This document shows positions 19,509 through 28,630 of a stretch of 41,614 nucleotides of DNA, one piece after another. The DNA is taken from assembly GCA_021730785.1 (NCBI GenBank), contig JAKFWF010000001.1, positions 1 to 41,614 of the forward strand, written 5' to 3'. Made by a program: the position numbers and the translations under genes. Source of the DNA: Hyphomicrobiaceae bacterium. GTDB taxonomy: Bacteria > Pseudomonadota > Alphaproteobacteria > Rhizobiales > Hyphomicrobiaceae. Numbering within the stretch: the stretch's first letter is position 1; the number at the start of each line of letters is the position of its first letter. Under the pieces are notes generated by a model, which saw nothing but the letters and a program-made list of their open reading frames with translations, did no database searches and was not told where the DNA came from.

Positions 19509-19559
19509 CCAGGGACACCGTCCCTGGCGCAAGAGCACGAGAGGCGCGCAGCCTCTCGT
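19509..19559 (+). terminator. tandem hairpins downstream of icd
   Basis: Two strong inverted repeats lie back to back: CCAGGGAC / GTCCCTGG (19509-19527, 3-base loop) and ACGAGAGGC / GCCTCTCGT (19537-19559, 5-base loop). Neither has a U-run, so they may act as a Rho-associated terminator, an mRNA 3'-end stabiliser, or an attenuator before the SDR gene. Confidence 0.5.
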
Positions 19560-19595
19560 ACACGCGCCGAGGTCAAACAGCTGGAGCGAAGTTCC

Positions 19596-20273
19596 ATGGC
19601 CACTGCCCCACTCTCTGTGATCGTCGGCGTCGGCGACGGCCTGTCGGCTTCGCTTGCCCGACAACTGGCCGCCCGCGGGCACTCGATCGTGCTGGCCGCG
19701 CGCAACGTCGACAAGTTCGCGCCCCTCGCGGCGGCAACCAAGGCCAAGTCCGTGCGCTGTGACGCGGCGAGCGAGGCCGATGTGGCGGCACTCTTCGCCG
19801 GCCTGGCGCAAGCACCCGACGTCGTCGTCTACAATCCGTCGTTCCGCGTGCGCGGGCCGCTCGTCGACCTCAAGCCGGCCGATGTGCGCAAGGCGCTCGA
19901 GGTGACGGCATTCGGCGCGTTCCTGGTCGCGCAACAAGCCGCCCGTCTGATGCTGCCGGCGAAGCGCGGCACGATTCTGTTCTCGGGCGCCTCGGCCGGG
20001 GTCAAAGGCTATCCCCAGTCGGCGCCGTTCGCCATGGGCAAGTTCGCGCTGCGTGGGCTCGCGCAGTCGATGGCGCGCGAGCTGCATCCAGCCGGCATCC
20101 ACATCGCCCACGTGGTGATCGATGGCGGCATTCGATCGGCAATGCGCCCTGACAGCGGCGACAACATGCTCGATCCCGAGGCGATTGCTGCGAGCTATCT
20201 GCATCTGATCGACCAGCCGCGCAGTTCCTGGAGCTGGGAGATCGAAGTGCGGCCCTGGGTCGAGAAGTTCTGA
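19596..20273 (+). CDS. short-chain dehydrogenase/reductase-like protein lacking the catalytic Tyr
   Basis: Rossmann-fold SDR-like protein (225 aa). The cofactor-binding GVGDGLSASLARQLAARGH lies near the N-terminus, and ARN after the second strand suggests NADP preference. The serine of the active site is present (FSGASAG), but the YxxxK pair reads FAMGK, with Phe in place of Tyr. It may therefore be non-catalytic, use another proton donor, or belong to a subfamily with this variant. GGAG lies nine bases before the ATG. It follows icd by 98 bases containing two hairpins, so co-transcription is uncertain. Substrate unknown. Confidence 0.8.
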   Translation: MATAPLSVIVGVGDGLSASLARQLAARGHSIVLAARNVDKFAPLAAATKAKSVRCDAASEADVAALFAGLAQAPDVVVYNPSFRVRGPLVDLKPADVRKALEVTAFGAFLVAQQAARLMLPAKRGTILFSGASAGVKGYPQSAPFAMGKFALRGLAQSMARELHPAGIHIAHVVIDGGIRSAMRPDSGDNMLDPEAIAASYLHLIDQPRSSWSWEIEVRPWVEKF

Positions 20274-20379
20274 TCGCCATCGACTGTCCTTCGTCGAGCC
20301 GGCTGCCGGCGCTCTGTGGCATCCGGCCAGCTCGGCGAAACGCGGCTCAGATGCGACCAACACAGACCACTGGAGGGTC

Positions 20380-21384
20380 ATGTCGCCGCGCACCATTATC
20401 AGTGAAGAGGAACTGGTTCAGCAGTTCCTGGCACCCCTGGCGGCGAGTGCGCCGGGAGCGTTCGAACTGAAGGACGATTGTGCGACCATCACTGCACCCG
20501 CCGGCCATGATCTCGTGATCACCACCGACGCGCTGACCTCCGGCTTGCATTTCTTCCCCGATGAGAAGCCTGAGACGATCGGGTGGCGGGCGCTCGCCAT
20601 CAACATATCGGACCTTGCAGCCAAGGGCGCGACGCCGCTGCACTATCTGCTGGCACTGGCGCTGCCCGAGGCACCGACGGCCGATTGGATGATCCAGTTC
20701 GCCGGCGGGCTCAAGGATGCACAGGACCACTACGGGTTGACCCTGATCGGTGGCGACACCGACCGGCGCCCCGGTGTGCCGCTGTCGGTGACGATCACGG
20801 CCATGGGCCTCGTGCCGTCAGGGCGCATGGTGCGGCGCGGCACAGCCAAGGTCGGCGACCGCATCTTCGTATCCGGCACGCTCGGCGATGCGGCGCTCGG
20901 CCTCGCCTTGCGGCGCGCGCCCGAAGCCAAGCGCTTTCCCGAACTCGACAAGGACCAGCGCGCCTTTCTGGTGGGCCGGTTTCTGCGCCCCACGCCGCGC
21001 ATCGAGCTGTCGGGCCTGCTGATCGATAGCGCATCGGCAGCCATGGACCTGTCGGATGGCCTGGCGAAGGATCTTGGCCGCATGTGCAAGGCATCGGGCG
21101 TGGGGGCACGTGTGTCACTTGGCAAACTGCCTCTCTCCGTCGCAGCAGCGGCGGTTCTGGCGGCTCATCCCGAATGGGCCGAGGCGCCCGCCAACGGCGG
21201 CGATGACTACGAGATTCTGGCGACCATTGCGCCGGCGAACGCGGCGGCATTCGAGGAGGCAGCCCTGGAACAAGGCGTTGCCGTCACCGACATCGGCGAG
21301 ATCGTCAAGGGGGCGGGCGTGACGCTACTCGATGCCGCCGGCAAGCCGGCCGTTCTGGCCAAAACGGGATATGAGCATTTCTAG
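20380..21384 (+). CDS. thiL: thiamine-monophosphate kinase ThiL
   Basis: ATP-dependent kinase making thiamine pyrophosphate from thiamine monophosphate, the last step of cofactor synthesis. It has the PurM/AIR-synthase fold. The N-terminal metal site DDCATI (usually GDDAAV) and TTDALTSGLHFF are followed by AINISDLAAKGATPLHYLLALALP and IGGDTDR, all ThiL landmarks. The C-terminal half contains AMDLSDGLAKDL and NGGDDYEIL. Length (334 aa) is normal. GGAGGG lies only three bases from the ATG. No nusB precedes it, unlike the arrangement in many proteobacteria, and no TPP riboswitch is visible. Confidence 0.93.
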   Translation: MSPRTIISEEELVQQFLAPLAASAPGAFELKDDCATITAPAGHDLVITTDALTSGLHFFPDEKPETIGWRALAINISDLAAKGATPLHYLLALALPEAPTADWMIQFAGGLKDAQDHYGLTLIGGDTDRRPGVPLSVTITAMGLVPSGRMVRRGTAKVGDRIFVSGTLGDAALGLALRRAPEAKRFPELDKDQRAFLVGRFLRPTPRIELSGLLIDSASAAMDLSDGLAKDLGRMCKASGVGARVSLGKLPLSVAAAAVLAAHPEWAEAPANGGDDYEILATIAPANAAAFEEAALEQGVAVTDIGEIVKGAGVTLLDAAGKPAVLAKTGYEHF

Positions 21385-21435
21385 CGGCCAGCAGCTGAGT
21401 TCCCAGCGCGCCGCACGCACCGTCCCTCGACCGGC

Positions 21436-22209
21436 TCACAAGTTCCGCCCGCAGTCGACCACCAGCGTTTGGCCGGTGATGGCGCCATGGGCGGCAAGAA
21501 AGATCATCGCGTTGGCGATGTCGGCGGGCTCCACCAGCTTTTTAAGCGCGGTATTCTCGACCGACCGCGCCTTGCGCTCGGCCGGCCACGGGTCGGTCCA
21601 CGGTGTGCGAATGAGGCCCGGCGCCACCGCATTGACGCGCACGTCGGGTCCGAACGCCTTGGCAAGGTTGCGGGTCAGGTTGATCAGTCCGGCCTTGCTG
21701 GTCGCGTAGGCGATGGACGATGCCTGCCCGCCCAAGCCCGCGATCGATGCCGTGTTGACGATCACGCCCTTCGATGCCCGCAGTGCCGTGGCGGCCGCCT
21801 TGGCGCAGCGGAACGGGCCGATCAGGTTGGTCGACAGGATGCCCGCCCACTTGTCCTCGGTCATGGCGTCGAAATCGTCGAACGGGATCGGCTCGATGGT
21901 CATCGGCGTGCCGGCGTTGTTGATCAGGATGTCGAGGCCGCCGAGGTCGGCGATCGCGGTTGTGACCATGCGGGCCGCGTCCTTCCCATCGCCAACGTCG
22001 CCGGGTGCCGCGATGACGCGCCCGTTGGGGCCGCTGCCACTTTCGCGCGCGAGCCTGGCCACGGTCTCGATCGACCGTGCATCCGCTGGCAGGTGATTGA
22101 CCGCGACGCTTGCCCCGCAACGCAACAGGGCTTCGACGGTGGCCAGCCCGATGCCCGATGCGCCGCCGGTGACGATGGCGCGCTTGCCGGTGAGGTCGGC
22201 GGTGATCAT
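21436..22209 (-). CDS. SDR family dehydrogenase coupled to a BKACE gene
   Basis: Classical short-chain dehydrogenase (257 aa) with the nucleotide-binding TGGASGIG motif at residues 14-21, the structural NNAG motif, active-site Ser in NTASIAG, and an intact YATSK catalytic pair. The C-terminus (TGQTLVVDCGRNL) is typical. The ATG at 22209 overlaps the stop of the BKACE gene by four bases, so it is translationally coupled. I infer that it interconverts a 3-hydroxy acid and the beta-keto acid used by its partner. The substrate is not readable. Confidence 0.88.
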   Translation of the reverse strand: MITADLTGKRAIVTGGASGIGLATVEALLRCGASVAVNHLPADARSIETVARLARESGSGPNGRVIAAPGDVGDGKDAARMVTTAIADLGGLDILINNAGTPMTIEPIPFDDFDAMTEDKWAGILSTNLIGPFRCAKAAATALRASKGVIVNTASIAGLGGQASSIAYATSKAGLINLTRNLAKAFGPDVRVNAVAPGLIRTPWTDPWPAERKARSVENTALKKLVEPADIANAMIFLAAHGAITGQTLVVDCGRNL

Positions 22210-23090
22210 GCGGCGGCTCCCAGCTTGAAGATCGTCCGCGCCTCGGCCGCACTCGCAATGTCGCCGCCGATCAGGCGGATGATCTCGACCGCCTTTTCGA
22301 CGAGTGCGGCGTTCGAGGGCGCGAGCGTGCCTCGTGACAGGTACAGATTGTCCTCGAGCCCGACACGGACGTGGCCGCCATACAACACGGTCTGGGCGAC
22401 GAAGGGGAACTGGGCACGGCCGATGCCGAACGCCGACCACAGCGCGCCCGGCGGCAGGTTGTTGCGCATGGCGAGCATCGTCTCAGGCGTCGCGGGCGCG
22501 CCGAAGGAGATACCGAGGCAAAGCTGGAACAGCGGCGGCGACGGGATCAGCCCATCGGCGACGAGCTTCTTGCCCAATTCGATGTGACCCATCTCGAACA
22601 CTTCGATCTCGGGCTTGGTGCCGACCGCCTTGGCGCGGGCTGCCATGTCAGCCAGATGCGATGGCGTGTTGATGAACACGTGCGGCCCGAAGTTCATGCT
22701 GCCGCAATCGAGGGTGCAGATGTCGGGACGCAGTTTCTCCACGTGGCGCATGCGGATCGCGGGCGTGGTCAGCGTCGTGCCGGCCGCTGGCTTCTGTGGG
22801 TCGTCGGCGCCTGGAACGAAGCGTCCACCGGCGCCGGTCGTCAGATTGAGGATCAGGTGGCGATTGACGGCGCGGATGCGTTCAACGGTCTCTTGGTACA
22901 GTTCGAGCGCCATCGACGGTTTCGTCGTCTTGGGGTCGCGCACATGGATGTGGACGATGGCGGCGCCAGCAGCTGCCGCATCCAGTGCGGATCTCGCGAT
23001 CTGCTCGGGCGAGACGGGAAGCGCCGGGTTCTTGTCTGCGTTGTCGAAGCCCCCGGTCAGGGCGCAGGTGATGACGGTTTTTGTGGCCAT
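22206..23090 (-). CDS. beta-keto acid cleavage enzyme (BKACE, formerly DUF849)
   Basis: Zinc-dependent TIM-barrel enzyme of the Kce/BKACE family, which condenses a beta-keto acid with acetyl-CoA and cleaves the product to acetoacetate and a new acyl-CoA. The metal ligands H47 and H49 are visible in VHIHVRD, and family segments [15 protein letters not shown] and [12 protein letters not shown] are present. Length (294 aa) is normal. I choose ATG 23090 (MATKTV), preceded by a GGAG site. The first gene of an operon with the SDR, and divergent from pta across 101 bases. Substrate class (for example carnitine- or lysine-derived keto acids) cannot be assigned. Confidence 0.9.
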   Translation of the reverse strand: MATKTVITCALTGGFDNADKNPALPVSPEQIARSALDAAAAGAAIVHIHVRDPKTTKPSMALELYQETVERIRAVNRHLILNLTTGAGGRFVPGADDPQKPAAGTTLTTPAIRMRHVEKLRPDICTLDCGSMNFGPHVFINTPSHLADMAARAKAVGTKPEIEVFEMGHIELGKKLVADGLIPSPPLFQLCLGISFGAPATPETMLAMRNNLPPGALWSAFGIGRAQFPFVAQTVLYGGHVRVGLEDNLYLSRGTLAPSNAALVEKAVEIIRLIGGDIASAAEARTIFKLGAAA

Positions 23091-23191
23091 GGGCTTGCTC
23101 CGCGAATTTTCGCTTGCTGGGATGCGCGTCATCATTGGACAAGGGCAGCGTCCGCGCTACATCAAATGTAACGGCGCAAGGCAGGGCTGCA

Positions 23192-24181
23192 ATGGATGTA
23201 ATCGGTGCGTGTCGAAGGGCAGTCGAGGGACGCGGGCTGCGCGTTGCCTTGCCGGAAGCCGACGACGAGCGGATCTTGCGGGCAGCCGTCGCCTTGCGCG
23301 ACCAGGATTTGGCGGTGCCGGTCCTGATGGGGGATCGCGGGAGCGTCGAGCGCCAGCTGGCGGCATTGGGTCTTGCGGTCACCGGGATTTCGATCCGCGA
23401 TCCGGCAGCCGAGCCCGCCATCGAGCGGTTGTGCGAGGTGGTGATCGCGGCCCGGCCCTCGCTGACGACCAAGACCGCGCGCCGGCTGATCGCAAAGCCG
23501 CTGGCGTTTGCCGGCGCGCTACTGGCGGCTGGCGAAGTAGATGCGGTCGTCGCAGGGGCGGCCAACCCGACACGCCGGGTGATCGAAGCCGGCCTCATGA
23601 CGGTCGGGCTGGCGGACGGCATCGACACGCCGTCGAGCTTCTTCGTCATGCTGGTGCCAGCCGTCGGGCCAAAAATAGCACGCACGCTGATCTTCGCCGA
23701 CTGTGCTGTCAATGCCGATCCAACTGCAGGCGAGTTGGCCGACATCGCAATTGCCTCTGCTGCGAGCGCAATGTCGCTGGGGCTCGATCCGCGCATCGCG
23801 CTGCTGTCGTTTTCGACCAAGGGCAGCGCCCAGCATGCGCGCGTCGAAAAAGTGCGCGCAGCACTCGGCCAGGTTCAGGCGCGGGCGCCCGAGCTTTTGA
23901 TCGACGGTGAGCTGCAGGCCGACGCCGCGCTGTCGCTGAGCGTGGCTGCAAAAAAGATGGCAGCGGTCGGCAGCGTCGCTGGCGCGGCCAATGTCCTGAT
24001 CTTCCCCGATTTGGACTCTGGCAACATCGCCTACAAGCTGGTGCAGGAACTGGCCGGCGCGCAAGCGATCGGTCCCTTCCTGCAGGGTTTCCGGCGGCCG
24101 ATTTCGGACTTGTCACGGGGGGCAACCGTCGCCGACATCGTGGCGACCGTGGTGGTGACGCTGGCGCGAGCAAAGGCGTAA
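23192..24181 (+). CDS. pta: phosphate acetyl/butyryltransferase (Pta)
   Basis: Phosphotransacylase of the short (about 330 aa) Pta class, exchanging CoA and phosphate between acetyl-CoA and acetyl phosphate. The typical opening is seen ([17 protein letters not shown]), followed by [24 protein letters not shown], and the C-terminal block [23 protein letters not shown] choose ATG 23192, where homology begins. The ribosome site is weak (GCAGGG). No ackA follows; instead a GNAT gene starts five bases downstream. A butyryl- or other acyl-specific role is possible, and the neighbouring BKACE gene makes acyl-CoA metabolism a sensible context. Confidence 0.88.
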   Translation: MDVIGACRRAVEGRGLRVALPEADDERILRAAVALRDQDLAVPVLMGDRGSVERQLAALGLAVTGISIRDPAAEPAIERLCEVVIAARPSLTTKTARRLIAKPLAFAGALLAAGEVDAVVAGAANPTRRVIEAGLMTVGLADGIDTPSSFFVMLVPAVGPKIARTLIFADCAVNADPTAGELADIAIASAASAMSLGLDPRIALLSFSTKGSAQHARVEKVRAALGQVQARAPELLIDGELQADAALSLSVAAKKMAAVGSVAGAANVLIFPDLDSGNIAYKLVQELAGAQAIGPFLQGFRRPISDLSRGATVADIVATVVVTLARAKA

Positions 24182-24186
24182 CGTCG

Positions 24187-24783
24187 ATGGACGCAACGAT
24201 CGCGCCGTATCTCGCCCAGCACCTGTCGGCCCTCCAGGTGGCGCAACTCAACGACATTTTCTTTTCATCGAGCGCGACCCAGTCGTTCGCTGGTCCAGCA
24301 GCGCGAGCCGCTTTCCACGAGCGTTGGCTCGGGCTCTATGTGCAACACGATGCCGCGCATGCCTTTCTCGCATTCGATGCCGAAAGCCACGTGATTGGCT
24401 ACGTCGTCGGCACCATTGAGGATCTGGCGATGTTGCCGCGGTTTGCCGATCTGGCGAGTGCACGTGCATTCGCGGCTCTAAGTCGGATCTACCCTGCACA
24501 TCTGCACATCAATTTGGCAGCAAGGGCCCGCAATCAGGGGATCGGCGCGCGTTTGATCGAGACGTTCGCCGCCCACGCGCAGGCCCAGGGTGCTGGCGGT
24601 GTGCACGTCGTGACCAGCGCGTCGAGCCGCAACGTGCGCTTCTACAACCGGTGCGGTTTCCATGAAGCGGGTCGGGCGGCGGCCGGCAGCGGCGAGATGG
24701 TGTTTCTCGCACGAGCCTTTGCGGATTGCGCTCCGGCCGCTATCACGGACCTGGCACCGAAAGCACACGGAACCAAGACATGA
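24187..24783 (+). CDS. GNAT family N-acetyltransferase
   Basis: Single GNAT domain (198 aa) using acetyl-CoA to acetylate an unknown amine. The pyrophosphate-binding loop of motif A is RARNQGIGARLI (about residues 113-124), preceded by the strand HINLAA, and motif B is NVRFYNRCGF. It starts five bases after pta and overlaps the next gene (ATGA), so it sits inside an operon with pta and the GMC oxidoreductase. The C-terminal tail after about residue 178 is not conserved GNAT sequence. Substrate unknown. Confidence 0.87.
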   Translation: MDATIAPYLAQHLSALQVAQLNDIFFSSSATQSFAGPAARAAFHERWLGLYVQHDAAHAFLAFDAESHVIGYVVGTIEDLAMLPRFADLASARAFAALSRIYPAHLHINLAARARNQGIGARLIETFAAHAQAQGAGGVHVVTSASSRNVRFYNRCGFHEAGRAAAGSGEMVFLARAFADCAPAAITDLAPKAHGTKT

Positions 24784-26402
24784 GCCGGGATCTGGGGACG
24801 TTCGATTACGTGATCGTGGGGGCAGGCACGGCGGGCTGCCTGCTGGCGAACCGCCTGTCGGCCGATCCGGCAAACCGCGTTGCGCTTCTGGAAGCTGGCG
24901 GTCGCGACACTTACCCCTGGATCCACATCCCCGTCGGTTATCTCTATCTGATGGGCAATCCGCGCACCGACTGGGGCTACAAGACCGCGCCCGCAGCCGG
25001 CCTCAACGGCCGTGAACTCAACTATCCGCGCGGCCGCGTGCTCGGTGGCTGCTCGTCGATCAACGGCATGATCTACATGCGTGGGCAGGCGCGCGACTAC
25101 GACCAGTGGCGGCAGATGGGGAACGCTGGATGGTCCTGGGACGATTGCCTGCCCTATTTCCTGCGCCACCAGGACCAGTGGGCGATGGCGGAAGACGAGA
25201 TGGGCCCAACCAATGCGCGGGGCGGCGAATGGCGGATCGAGGAACCGCGCGTGCGCTGGGACATTCTCGATGCCTTCGCCGATGCTGCTGCTGAGGCCGG
25301 CATCCCCAAGATTGCCGACTTCAATGCAGGAGATAATGAAGGCTCATCCTACTTCCAGGTCAACCAGCGGTCGGGGTTGCGGTGGAACACGTCGAAAGCG
25401 TTCCTGCGGCCGGTGCAGGGCCGCGGCAATCTCGTGGTCATCACCAACGCCCAGGTCGAGCGCCTCACCCTAGAGGGCAAGCGGATCACCGGCGCCGCGG
25501 TGCGGATCGGCGCGGAAGCCGCGACCATAGGCGCCGGGCGCGAAGTGATCCTTGCGGCCGGCTCGATCGGCAGCCCACAGATCCTGCAGGTGTCGGGGAT
25601 CGGGCCAGGGCAGGTGCTGCAGGATCTTGGCATTCCGGTGCGCCATGACCTGAAGGGCGTTGGCGAAAACCTGCAGGACCATCTGCAGATCCGCTGCGCC
25701 TACAAGGTGCACGGCGTGAAGACCCTGAACGAGACCTCGCAAAAGCTGTGGCAGAAGGCCGGGATTGCACTCGAATATGCACTGAAGCGCACCGGGCCGA
25801 TGTCAATGGCGCCCTCGCAACTGGGCGCGTTCGCGAAGTCGGATGCCTCGCGGGAGACCGCCAACCTGCAGTACCACGTCCAGCCGCTGACGCTGCCAAA
25901 GTTCGGCGAACCGCTCGATCCGTTCCCGGCCTTCACCGCGAGCGTCTGCAACGTGCGCCCGACCAGCCGCGGCCACGTGCGGATCGCCTCGCCCGATCCG
26001 CGCGTGTCCCCGATTATCGCGCCGAACTATCTGGCAACCGTGGATGACCGGCAGGTCGCCGCTGCCAGCATCCGCCTGACCCGCCGCATCATTTCGCAAC
26101 CCGCCCTGCAGCGGTACCGCCCCGAGGAGTTTCGCCCCGGCCCCTTAATCGAGAGTGACGAGGACCTCGCCAAGGCTGCCGGCGATATTTCGACGACGAT
26201 TTTCCATCCGGTCGGTACGGCGCGCATGGGTACGGACGAGCTGGCGGTGGTGGACCCGCGGTTGCGCGTGCGGGGGCTCCAAGGTCTGCGCGTGATTGAT
26301 GCCTCGGTGATGCCGACGATCACCAGCGGCAACACCAACTCACCAACCCTGATGATCGCCGAGAAGGGTGCCGAAATGATCCTGTCCGACCACCGGGGCT
26401 AA
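24780..26402 (+). CDS. GMC family FAD oxidoreductase (choline-dehydrogenase-like)
   Basis: Flavoprotein that oxidises an alcohol (540 aa). The ADP-binding motif GAGTAG is at residues 14-19, the first GMC signature is GRVLGGCSSINGMIYMRG, and the second is GREVILAAGSIGSPQILQVS. The catalytic His is in FHPVGTARMG and the partner Asn in TSGNTNSPT near the C-terminus. The ATG at 24780 overlaps the GNAT stop by four bases. It resembles BetA-type enzymes, but no betaine aldehyde dehydrogenase or BetI is nearby, so a different primary alcohol is likely. Confidence 0.92.
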   Translation: MSRDLGTFDYVIVGAGTAGCLLANRLSADPANRVALLEAGGRDTYPWIHIPVGYLYLMGNPRTDWGYKTAPAAGLNGRELNYPRGRVLGGCSSINGMIYMRGQARDYDQWRQMGNAGWSWDDCLPYFLRHQDQWAMAEDEMGPTNARGGEWRIEEPRVRWDILDAFADAAAEAGIPKIADFNAGDNEGSSYFQVNQRSGLRWNTSKAFLRPVQGRGNLVVITNAQVERLTLEGKRITGAAVRIGAEAATIGAGREVILAAGSIGSPQILQVSGIGPGQVLQDLGIPVRHDLKGVGENLQDHLQIRCAYKVHGVKTLNETSQKLWQKAGIALEYALKRTGPMSMAPSQLGAFAKSDASRETANLQYHVQPLTLPKFGEPLDPFPAFTASVCNVRPTSRGHVRIASPDPRVSPIIAPNYLATVDDRQVAAASIRLTRRIISQPALQRYRPEEFRPGPLIESDEDLAKAAGDISTTIFHPVGTARMGTDELAVVDPRLRVRGLQGLRVIDASVMPTITSGNTNSPTLMIAEKGAEMILSDHRG

Positions 26403-26570
26403 GATGTGGTTCTGGCACGACACGATTGTGCCTGATCTTCATGCGGGCGCAGCATTAATTTTCGTCATGCAGACCCGTTGCGCCTGTCCTGCGTCTCGTG
26501 CATAGTTTTGCGGCACGCTCATGAAGCGCGTTGTCGCCTGTGCACCAATGTTTTCCGGGTAAGAGGTCCA

Positions 26571-27344
26571 ATGGCTCAATCAGCCGCAATGGCAAACAGT
26601 GCCGCCAGCGCGCCAGCGATCCAGATGTCGGGCGTCAACAAGTGGTATGGTGAGTTCCATGTCCTGCGCAACGTCAATCTGAACGTCGCCCGCGGCGAGA
26701 AAATCGTGGTGTGTGGGCCATCGGGCTCCGGCAAGTCGACGCTGATCCGGTGCATCAACCGACTCGAGGAGCACCAGCAGGGCTCGATCGTGGTCGACGG
26801 CACCGAATTGACCAACGACGTGCGCAACGTCGACAAGATCCGCTCCGAAGTCGGCATGGTGTTTCAGAGCTTCAATCTGTTCCCGCATCTGACGATCCTG
26901 GACAATCTCTGTCTGGCACCGACCTGGGTGCGCAAGATGCCGCGCGCCGAAGCTGAGAAACTCGCCATGCAATATCTCACCCGAGTGCGCATCCCTGAGC
27001 AGGCAAACAAGTATCCCGGTCAGCTGTCGGGCGGCCAGCAGCAGCGTGTGGCGATCGCGCGTGCGCTGTGCATGCAGCCGCGCATCATGCTGTTCGACGA
27101 GCCGACGTCGGCGCTAGACCCGGAGATGGTGAAGGAAGTGCTCGACACCATGATCGAGCTGGCCCGTTCCGGCATGACCATGATTTGCGTGACCCACGAG
27201 ATGGGCTTTGCCAAGTCGGTCGCTGACCGCGTCATCTTCATGGACCGTGGTGAGATCGTGGAACAGGGGCCGCCATCCTCGTTCTTCGCCAACCCGAAAT
27301 CCGATCGCACGAAGCTGTTTTTATCGCAGATCCTCAACCACTAG
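26571..27344 (+). CDS. aapP: polar amino acid ABC transporter ATPase AapP
   Basis: Cytoplasmic ATPase subunit of a general L-amino acid importer (257 aa). Walker A is GPSGSGKST (residues 49-57), the Q loop lies in [13 protein letters not shown], the ABC signature is [15 protein letters not shown], Walker B is [14 protein letters not shown], and the switch His is in VTHEMG. I choose ATG 26571, with AGAGG four bases upstream. The gene precedes aapJ, aapQ and aapM, whereas in rhizobia aapP is last; a separate promoter may drive the genes after it. Confidence 0.93.
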   Translation: MAQSAAMANSAASAPAIQMSGVNKWYGEFHVLRNVNLNVARGEKIVVCGPSGSGKSTLIRCINRLEEHQQGSIVVDGTELTNDVRNVDKIRSEVGMVFQSFNLFPHLTILDNLCLAPTWVRKMPRAEAEKLAMQYLTRVRIPEQANKYPGQLSGGQQQRVAIARALCMQPRIMLFDEPTSALDPEMVKEVLDTMIELARSGMTMICVTHEMGFAKSVADRVIFMDRGEIVEQGPPSSFFANPKSDRTKLFLSQILNH

Positions 27345-27399
27345 TGGAGTTGGCCGAGGATTATCGACGGGTTTGACCAGTTGGATGCGCGGTGTGGGT

Positions 27400-27431
27400 T
27401 TGACAGCCGAGCAACCGCAATCCAACTATCA
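27400..27431 (+). promoter_or_regulatory. candidate promoter ahead of aapJ
   Basis: A perfect -35 hexamer TTGACA (27400-27405) is followed after 17-20 bases by a weak -10 region AACTAT/CTATCA (27424-27431). It lies in the 188-base gap between aapP and aapJ and would allow separate high expression of the binding protein. Confidence 0.35.
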
Positions 27432-27532
27432 AGGCATTCGCTGTTGGTGGGCAAAAGGCCGGCTGGCGGCGGGTGAGACGGAGAAACGTCAGTGGACGTA
27501 AAATGTCTAGTGTGGATGGGAGAAGGTACCTT

Positions 27533-28555
27533 ATGAAGAGTATAAAAATTGTCGGGCTCGCAGCCCTCGTCGCACTTGGCGGCGCAACCGGCGCATTGGC
27601 TCAGGCCAAGACCCTCGAAGCAGTCAAAGCCCGCGGCACGTTGCTGTGCGGTGTTGGCCCTGCGGCACCGGGGTTCTCGAACCCGGATGACAAGGGCAAC
27701 TGGGTCGGTTTCGACGTCGATTATTGCCGTGCACTTGCCGTTGCGATCTTCAACGATCCTGCCAAGGTGACGTTCAAACCGCTGACCTCGAAGGAGCGCT
27801 TCACCGCCCTCCAGTCCGGCGAAGTCGATCTGCTGTCGCGCACCACGACCTGGACCATGAGCCGCGACAGCTCATTGGGCCTGACCTTTGCCGGCACCAT
27901 GTTCTACGACGGCCAGGGCTTCATGGTGAAGAAGTCGCTCGGCGTGAAAGCAGCGAAGGAGCTGAACGGCGCCTCGATCTGCCTGCAGACCGGCACCACC
28001 ACCGAACTCAACGTGTCGGACTTCTTCCGCACCAACAAGATCACCTACAAGCCGGTGCTGTTCGAGAAGTCGGACGAAGTCACTGCGGCTTATGACAGTG
28101 GCCGCTGCGACGCCATAACCAACGATCGTTCGGGCCTTGCCTCCGACCAGGTCAAGCTGAAGGCGCCGGCCGACAGCGTGCTGCTGCCCGACATCATCTC
28201 GAAGGAGCCGCTCGGCCCCGTCGTGCGCCAGGGTGACTCGCAATTCTTTACCGTCACCAAGTGGGTCTACTTCGCGCTGCTCAATGCCGAAGAGCTCGGC
28301 GTAACGTCGGCCAATGCCGATGAGATGGCCAAGTCGACCAACCCCGAGATCAAGCGTCTGCTCGGCACCGAAGGTGACTTCGGCAAGGGCATCGGCATCG
28401 CCAACGACTGGGCCCTCCAGATCGTCAAGAAGGTCGGCAACTATGCCGAGATCTACGACCGCAACTTTGGTGCGAAGTCGCCGGTGCAGATCGCCCGCGG
28501 CGCCAACGAACTGTGGACCAAGGGTGGTCTGCAATACGCGCCACCGATCCGTTGA
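27533..28555 (+). CDS. aapJ: general L-amino acid binding protein AapJ
   Basis: Periplasmic binding protein (340 aa) of family 3 that delivers L-amino acids to AapQMP. The signal peptide covers residues 1-23 (KSIKIVGLAALVALGG, ending LAQA). The mature N-terminus KTLEAVKARGTLLCGV and the segments GFDVDYCRALA, LTSKERFTALQSGEVDLLSR and NDWALQIV are typical of AapJ. ATG 27533 has AGAAGG six bases upstream. A hairpin follows the stop before aapQ. Amino-acid specificity is broad in characterised homologues. Confidence 0.95.
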   Translation: MKSIKIVGLAALVALGGATGALAQAKTLEAVKARGTLLCGVGPAAPGFSNPDDKGNWVGFDVDYCRALAVAIFNDPAKVTFKPLTSKERFTALQSGEVDLLSRTTTWTMSRDSSLGLTFAGTMFYDGQGFMVKKSLGVKAAKELNGASICLQTGTTTELNVSDFFRTNKITYKPVLFEKSDEVTAAYDSGRCDAITNDRSGLASDQVKLKAPADSVLLPDIISKEPLGPVVRQGDSQFFTVTKWVYFALLNAEELGVTSANADEMAKSTNPEIKRLLGTEGDFGKGIGIANDWALQIVKKVGNYAEIYDRNFGAKSPVQIARGANELWTKGGLQYAPPIR

Positions 28556-28564
28556 TCTGAGATC

Positions 28565-28597
28565 GGCGTCGGCAGCGACACAAACGCAGCCGGCGCC
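28565..28597 (+). terminator. intercistronic hairpin between aapJ and aapQ
   Basis: GGCGTCGGC pairs with GCCGGCGCC (one G-U pair) across a 15-base loop, starting ten bases after the aapJ stop and followed by GCCTTTC. Such a structure after a binding-protein gene commonly protects the upstream mRNA and reduces read-through into the permease genes; here that is inference. Confidence 0.5.
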
Positions 28598-28630
28598 GCC
28601 TTTCAATCGAACTGGAACGAGGGTGCCCAG

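Noticed and set aside
20274-20379. Possible TPP riboswitch before thiL
   Set aside because: No CTGAGA or ACCTGATCTGG-type THI-box segments are present in the leader.
26412-26432. GGCAC...GTGCC repeat after the GMC oxidoreductase gene, considered as a terminator
   Set aside because: Only five base pairs with a nine-base loop and no U-run; too weak to list.
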